Of a stretch of 41,500 nucleotides of DNA, positions 38,511 through 41,500 are shown piece by piece. The stretch spans positions 1 to 41,500 of the forward strand of contig CALDMH010000183.1 in the NCBI GenBank assembly GCA_937915565.1, given 5' to 3'. Both the position numbers and the translations under genes were made by a program. The notes below the pieces were generated by a model. The model ran no database searches, was not told the DNA's origin, and saw only the letters and a program-made list of their open reading frames with translations. The number at the start of each line of letters is the position of its first letter. Within the stretch, counting starts at the first letter, position 1. Origin of the DNA: an uncultured Clostridia bacterium (GTDB lineage Bacteria > Bacillota > Clostridia > Christensenellales > Borkfalkiaceae).

Positions 38511-41173
38511 AAAGATTTGCTTTGGCAGGTAACCCGAACTGCGGAAAAACGACTTTGTTCAATTCGCTCACGGGTTCAACTGCTCACGTCGGTAACTGGC
38601 CGGGCGTAACCGTCGATAAGCGCGACGGCGTTTATAAAAAATGCGCCGAACCTATCGCAATCGTCGACCTTCCCGGTATTTATTCGCTTTCGCCGTACAC
38701 TCCGGAGGAAGTAATCGCAAGGAATTACGTTCTGGACGAGAAGCCCGATTGCGTTATAAACATAGTTGACGCAACGAACCTCGAACGTAACCTTTATCTC
38801 ACCACTCAACTTCTTGAAATCGACGTGCCTATGGTAGTCGCGCTCAATATGATAGACGCGGTTGAAAAGGTAGGTGATAAAATCGATGAAAAGGCTCTTG
38901 AAAACAAGCTCGGCGTGCCGGTTGTAAAAATCTCCGCGCTTAAAGAAAAAGGCTTGAAAGAGCTTATGGATAAGGCTTATAACGAGAGCAAAAAGAAGCG
39001 CGTCGGAGTAACCGTTTTGAAGGATTCGCCGCTTGCGCACGTTATAGGCGACGTAAAAATCGCTCTCGAAGGTCAAAAGGTTGCAAATCCGTTGTTCCAC
39101 GCGGTTAAACTCGTGGAAAACGACGAAATCGAAGTTAAGATGCACAAGGATACCGTCGGAATGGTAAACGCCTTCAAAAAGACGTTTAACGATTCGGTGT
39201 TCGGCGACGACTTCGAGGCGTTGGTTGCGGACGCGAGATATAAATACATATCCAAAAACTTCGCGCCTGTCGTAACCCGCAAAAATAAAGATAAATTCAA
39301 AACTTCCGCTTCCGATAAAGCGGATAAAGTTCTCACGCACAAGGTTTGGGGTATTCCCATATTCCTCGTAGTTTTGTTCCTTATCTTCCACCTTACGTTC
39401 TCGGAGAATTTGTTCTTCCTTAGCGGAATCGGCGGAGAATGGGCAGGCGTTTCCGATAACCCCGCGCTTCTTGAAAAAGACGAAGACGGCAATACCGTTT
39501 ACGAAGACGAATTCGTTGCTCTTACGGACGACGACGATAACGAAATCACCGTTGAAAGCGAAGGCGTAACCGACAACGGCGACGGAACTTACACTTACGC
39601 GGTTGAAGGCCAAGAGCCGATAACCGACCTTATCGAAGAAGACGGAGTTCTCGGTAAATACGAACTCGTTCTCGATTACGTTATGGACGAAAACGGCGAC
39701 TACGTCGTGGTAGGCGGCGAGGGCGTAACTCCAAACGAGGACGGCACTTACACGGCTATCGTCGACGGCGAAGAAGTTGAAGACCTCATTGCCGACGGCG
39801 ACGGACATCTCGGAAGCAAAATCCCCGTTCTTAACTACGGCGGAAGATGGGTTGCCACGATTTACGACGGAGCGATATTCTCCCCCGGCGTTGTGGTGAA
39901 CAACGTCTGGAACGATATGATTGTCGGCGAAATCGCAGGACGTATTCAGGACGCGGTTTCCGGCAGCAAGATGGCGGAATGGGCAAAAGGACTTATCAAT
40001 AACGGTATTATAGACGGTATCACGTCGGTTCTTTCTTTCCTTCCCCCGATTCTCGTATTGTTCTTATTCTTCTCGATTCTCGAAGATTCCGGATATATGG
40101 CGCGTATTGCGTTCATTCTTGATAGAATGTTCCGTAAATTCGGTCTTTCGGGCAGAGCGTTCCTCCCGATGATAATGGGCTTCGGATGTTCCGTTCCCGC
40201 AATGATAAACACGAGAACGCTTGCAGACGAAAAAGAAAGAACGGCAACCGTTCGCGTTATTCCGTTCTTCTCCTGCGGAGCAAAGCTCCCCATACTTACC
40301 GCAGTTGCCGGCGCACTCGTAATAGGAACCGGCGTAAGCGCGGATTTGATTACTTATTCGATGTATCTCTTGGGTATAATTACCGCAATCGTTTCGGTAT
40401 TGCTTATGAGAAACACCTCTCTTAAAGGCGAAACGCCTCCGTTCATAATGGAATTGCCCGCATATCACGCGCCGCAGTTCAAGAACCTTATGGCTCACCT
40501 TTGGGATAAAACGAAGCACTTCGTAAAGAAAGCTTTCACGATAATCCTTGCTTCCACGATAGTAATCTGGTTCCTCACTCACTTCGATTTCTCGTGGCAT
40601 ATTCTTAAAGACGAGCATATCGACCAAAGTATTCTTGCAAACATATCGAAACTCATTCAGCCCATATTCACGCCGCTCGGCTTCGGAAGCCAGCTCGGAG
40701 AATTCGGTTGGGTATTCGTTCTTGCGGCTGTATCCGGCCTTATCGCAAAGGAAAACGTTATTTCCACGTTCGGAACGTTGGCTTCGTGTATCGCGGCAAG
40801 TTCGAGCGTAGCGGCAAAAATCGGCCTTGCGAACGTTTCCAGCGAAGCGGGTATCGGTGCGGTTAAAGCAATGATTCTCGCAACGGGCATCAGCGTTCCC
40901 GCACTCCTCGCGTTCATCGCCTTCAATATGACCACTATCCCGTGCTTCGCGGCGGTAGGTACGGCAAAAGCCGAATTGCAGGACAACAAACGTTATAAAT
41001 GGACGCTTCTCTTCTGGGTTGCAACCTCTTATATCGTAGGCGCGATGCTTTACACGATTGGTTCGTGGTGGTGGACTTCGTTCATCTGGGCGGCGGCTAT
41101 CGCGGTCGTAGTTGTCGTAATCGTTATGAGAAACAAGAAACTCGCCGAAAAGAAAAACGGCTTGTTGGTGTGA
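38507..41173 (+). CDS. feoB: Ferrous iron transporter FeoB with duplicated acidic extracellular insert
   Basis: The 888 residues are longer than the usual 650-770. The G domain is complete: G1 AGNPNCGKTTLFN, G2 NWPGVTVD, G3 DLPGIYSL, G4 ALNMIDAVEK and G5 ISALKEKG. A helical domain of about 100 residues follows. The membrane part has LEDSGYMARIAFILDRM, MGFGCSVPAMINTR, PFFSCGAKLPIL and GLIAKENVISTFG. Between the first membrane helix (PIFLVVLFLIFHLTF) and the next lies an insert of about 135 residues (309-445), strongly acidic, with two related units EGVTDNGDGTYTYAVEG and EGVTPNEDGTYTAIVDG, each followed by a DLI and LG motif. It overlaps feoA by 4 nt. Confidence 0.94.
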   Translation: MKRFALAGNPNCGKTTLFNSLTGSTAHVGNWPGVTVDKRDGVYKKCAEPIAIVDLPGIYSLSPYTPEEVIARNYVLDEKPDCVINIVDATNLERNLYLTTQLLEIDVPMVVALNMIDAVEKVGDKIDEKALENKLGVPVVKISALKEKGLKELMDKAYNESKKKRVGVTVLKDSPLAHVIGDVKIALEGQKVANPLFHAVKLVENDEIEVKMHKDTVGMVNAFKKTFNDSVFGDDFEALVADARYKYISKNFAPVVTRKNKDKFKTSASDKADKVLTHKVWGIPIFLVVLFLIFHLTFSENLFFLSGIGGEWAGVSDNPALLEKDEDGNTVYEDEFVALTDDDDNEITVESEGVTDNGDGTYTYAVEGQEPITDLIEEDGVLGKYELVLDYVMDENGDYVVVGGEGVTPNEDGTYTAIVDGEEVEDLIADGDGHLGSKIPVLNYGGRWVATIYDGAIFSPGVVVNNVWNDMIVGEIAGRIQDAVSGSKMAEWAKGLINNGIIDGITSVLSFLPPILVLFLFFSILEDSGYMARIAFILDRMFRKFGLSGRAFLPMIMGFGCSVPAMINTRTLADEKERTATVRVIPFFSCGAKLPILTAVAGALVIGTGVSADLITYSMYLLGIITAIVSVLLMRNTSLKGETPPFIMELPAYHAPQFKNLMAHLWDKTKHFVKKAFTIILASTIVIWFLTHFDFSWHILKDEHIDQSILANISKLIQPIFTPLGFGSQLGEFGWVFVLAAVSGLIAKENVISTFGTLASCIAASSSVAAKIGLANVSSEAGIGAVKAMILATGISVPALLAFIAFNMTTIPCFAAVGTAKAELQDNKRYKWTLLFWVATSYIVGAMLYTIGSWWWTSFIWAAAIAVVVVVIVMRNKKLAEKKNGLLV

Positions 41174-41205
41174 AAATAACTTACGATAAATAAAGGAGGA
41201 CGAAA

Positions 41206-41376
41206 ATGGGCGTTTTTGAAATACTTCTGATAATCGCTTGCGCAGGCATAGTAATTGCCGTAGGCGTAACGTCGATAATAAGAAAAAAACAAGGCAAGCA
41301 CGATTGTGATTGCGGAGGAGATTGCGCGCATTGTTCGGCTTGCTGCCATATGACTGATACGACTAAAAAGAAATAA
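41206..41376 (+). CDS. FeoB-associated cysteine-rich membrane protein
   Basis: This 56-residue protein has one membrane segment (EILLIIACAGIVIAVGVTSII), a basic stretch (RKKQGK) and a cysteine cluster, CDCGGDCAHCSACCHM. That layout is typical of the small FeoB-associated Cys-rich proteins found after feoB in Clostridia; iron binding or redox handling is inferred. The ATG follows AAAGGAGG, 32 nt after feoB. It is the last gene of the operon, before a strong terminator. Confidence 0.9.
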   Translation: MGVFEILLIIACAGIVIAVGVTSIIRKKQGKHDCDCGGDCAHCSACCHMTDTTKKK

Positions 41377-41405
41377 TCTTTTAAGCGTATAACAAGCGTA
41401 TAACG

Positions 41406-41440
41406 AACGCTCCCGAGGGAAACCCTCGGGAGCGTTTTTC
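41406..41440 (+). terminator. Terminator of the second feo operon
   Basis: AACGCTCCCGAGGG and its complement (41423-41436) pair around AAA; T5 follows. The last 60 bases of the window (41441-41500) show nothing supportable. Confidence 0.95.
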
Positions 41441-41500
41441 TGTTTGGGTGAATTATACTATTAAGTGCAACAGGCGAAATAAAAAAAGAAGTTCATATAA

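Noticed and set aside
38576..39808. A 410-codon minus-strand frame opposite feoB
   Set aside because: It is the mirror of the FeoB G domain and insert; no ribosome site or recognisable domain.
41206..41376. Cys-rich small protein considered as a metallothionein or ferredoxin-like toxin
   Set aside because: Its membrane helix, length and place directly after feoB fit the FeoB-associated Cys-rich family better.
1..41500. CRISPR arrays, tRNA or rRNA genes, prophage or integrase genes
   Set aside because: No spaced direct repeats of CRISPR type, no tRNA T-loop or cloverleaf pattern and no phage genes were seen on either strand.

Overview
The window reads as a chromosomal segment of a spore-forming member of the Bacillota, class Clostridia, probably an uncultured gut-type lineage. 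The evidence is a SpoIVA gene with a sigma-E-type promoter, AddAB recombination subunits, an HrcA/CIRCE-type operator, many TTGACA-N17-TATAAT promoters, strong Shine-Dalgarno sites and U-tract terminators. The exact taxon cannot be read from the sequence.

Region 1 (1-3592) looks like the replication-origin neighbourhood. The leftward block dnaN, rpmH, rnpA, yidD, yidC (cut by the window edge) and the rightward gene rsmG flank an AT-rich spacer (about 2400-2860) with two perfect and two one-mismatch DnaA boxes. dnaA is not in its usual place beside dnaN. Region 2 (3600-11970) has an unrecognised lipoprotein and addB-addA (double-strand break repair). Region 3 (12030-19710) is leftward. It holds spoIVA, then an apparent operon lgt, unknown membrane protein, pncB, lspA, rluD, so that both enzymes of lipoprotein maturation are co-transcribed, and finally a HAD phosphatase. 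Region 4 (19800-20770) is a heat-shock hsp20 gene with a CIRCE operator; a 298-bp MITE-like inverted-repeat element sits between operator and gene. Region 5 (20800-26630) is a hydrolase and glycan cluster: alpha/beta hydrolase, two SGNH hydrolases, a GH36 alpha-galactosidase and a GH127-like (beta-L-arabinofuranosidase family) protein. Region 6 (26660-32470) holds a MATE transporter, a compact degenerate feoA-feoB pair coupled to an RluA-type pseudouridine synthase, and a TPP-riboswitch-controlled ThiT thiamine transporter with a long N-terminal extension. Region 7 (32480-34640) is an Fe-S assembly operon (Rrf2/IscR-like regulator, cysteine desulfurase, IscU/NifU scaffold) with a palindromic operator. 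Region 8 (34750-37590) has two TetR regulators around a BspA-type leucine-rich-repeat lipoprotein. Region 9 (37620-41440) is a second, larger feo operon (feoA, feoA, feoB, Cys-rich FeoB-associated protein), divergent from a TetR gene, with large palindromes at the promoter and a structured 5' leader.

Iron ties the right half together: two Feo systems supply Fe(II), and the Isc-type operon builds clusters such as the one in AddB. The observations most worth following are: (i) an exact 14-bp sequence present seven times, in genes and spacers and in several reading frames; (ii) the MITE-like element in the hsp20 leader, and a 15-bp copy of its terminus at the same place before the Rrf2 gene; (iii) a FeoB with a duplicated acidic extracellular insert beside a second FeoB with a degraded guanine-recognition motif; (iv) a TetR/palindrome/structured-leader arrangement at a feo operon; and (v) several genes that appear to be transcribed as leaderless mRNAs.
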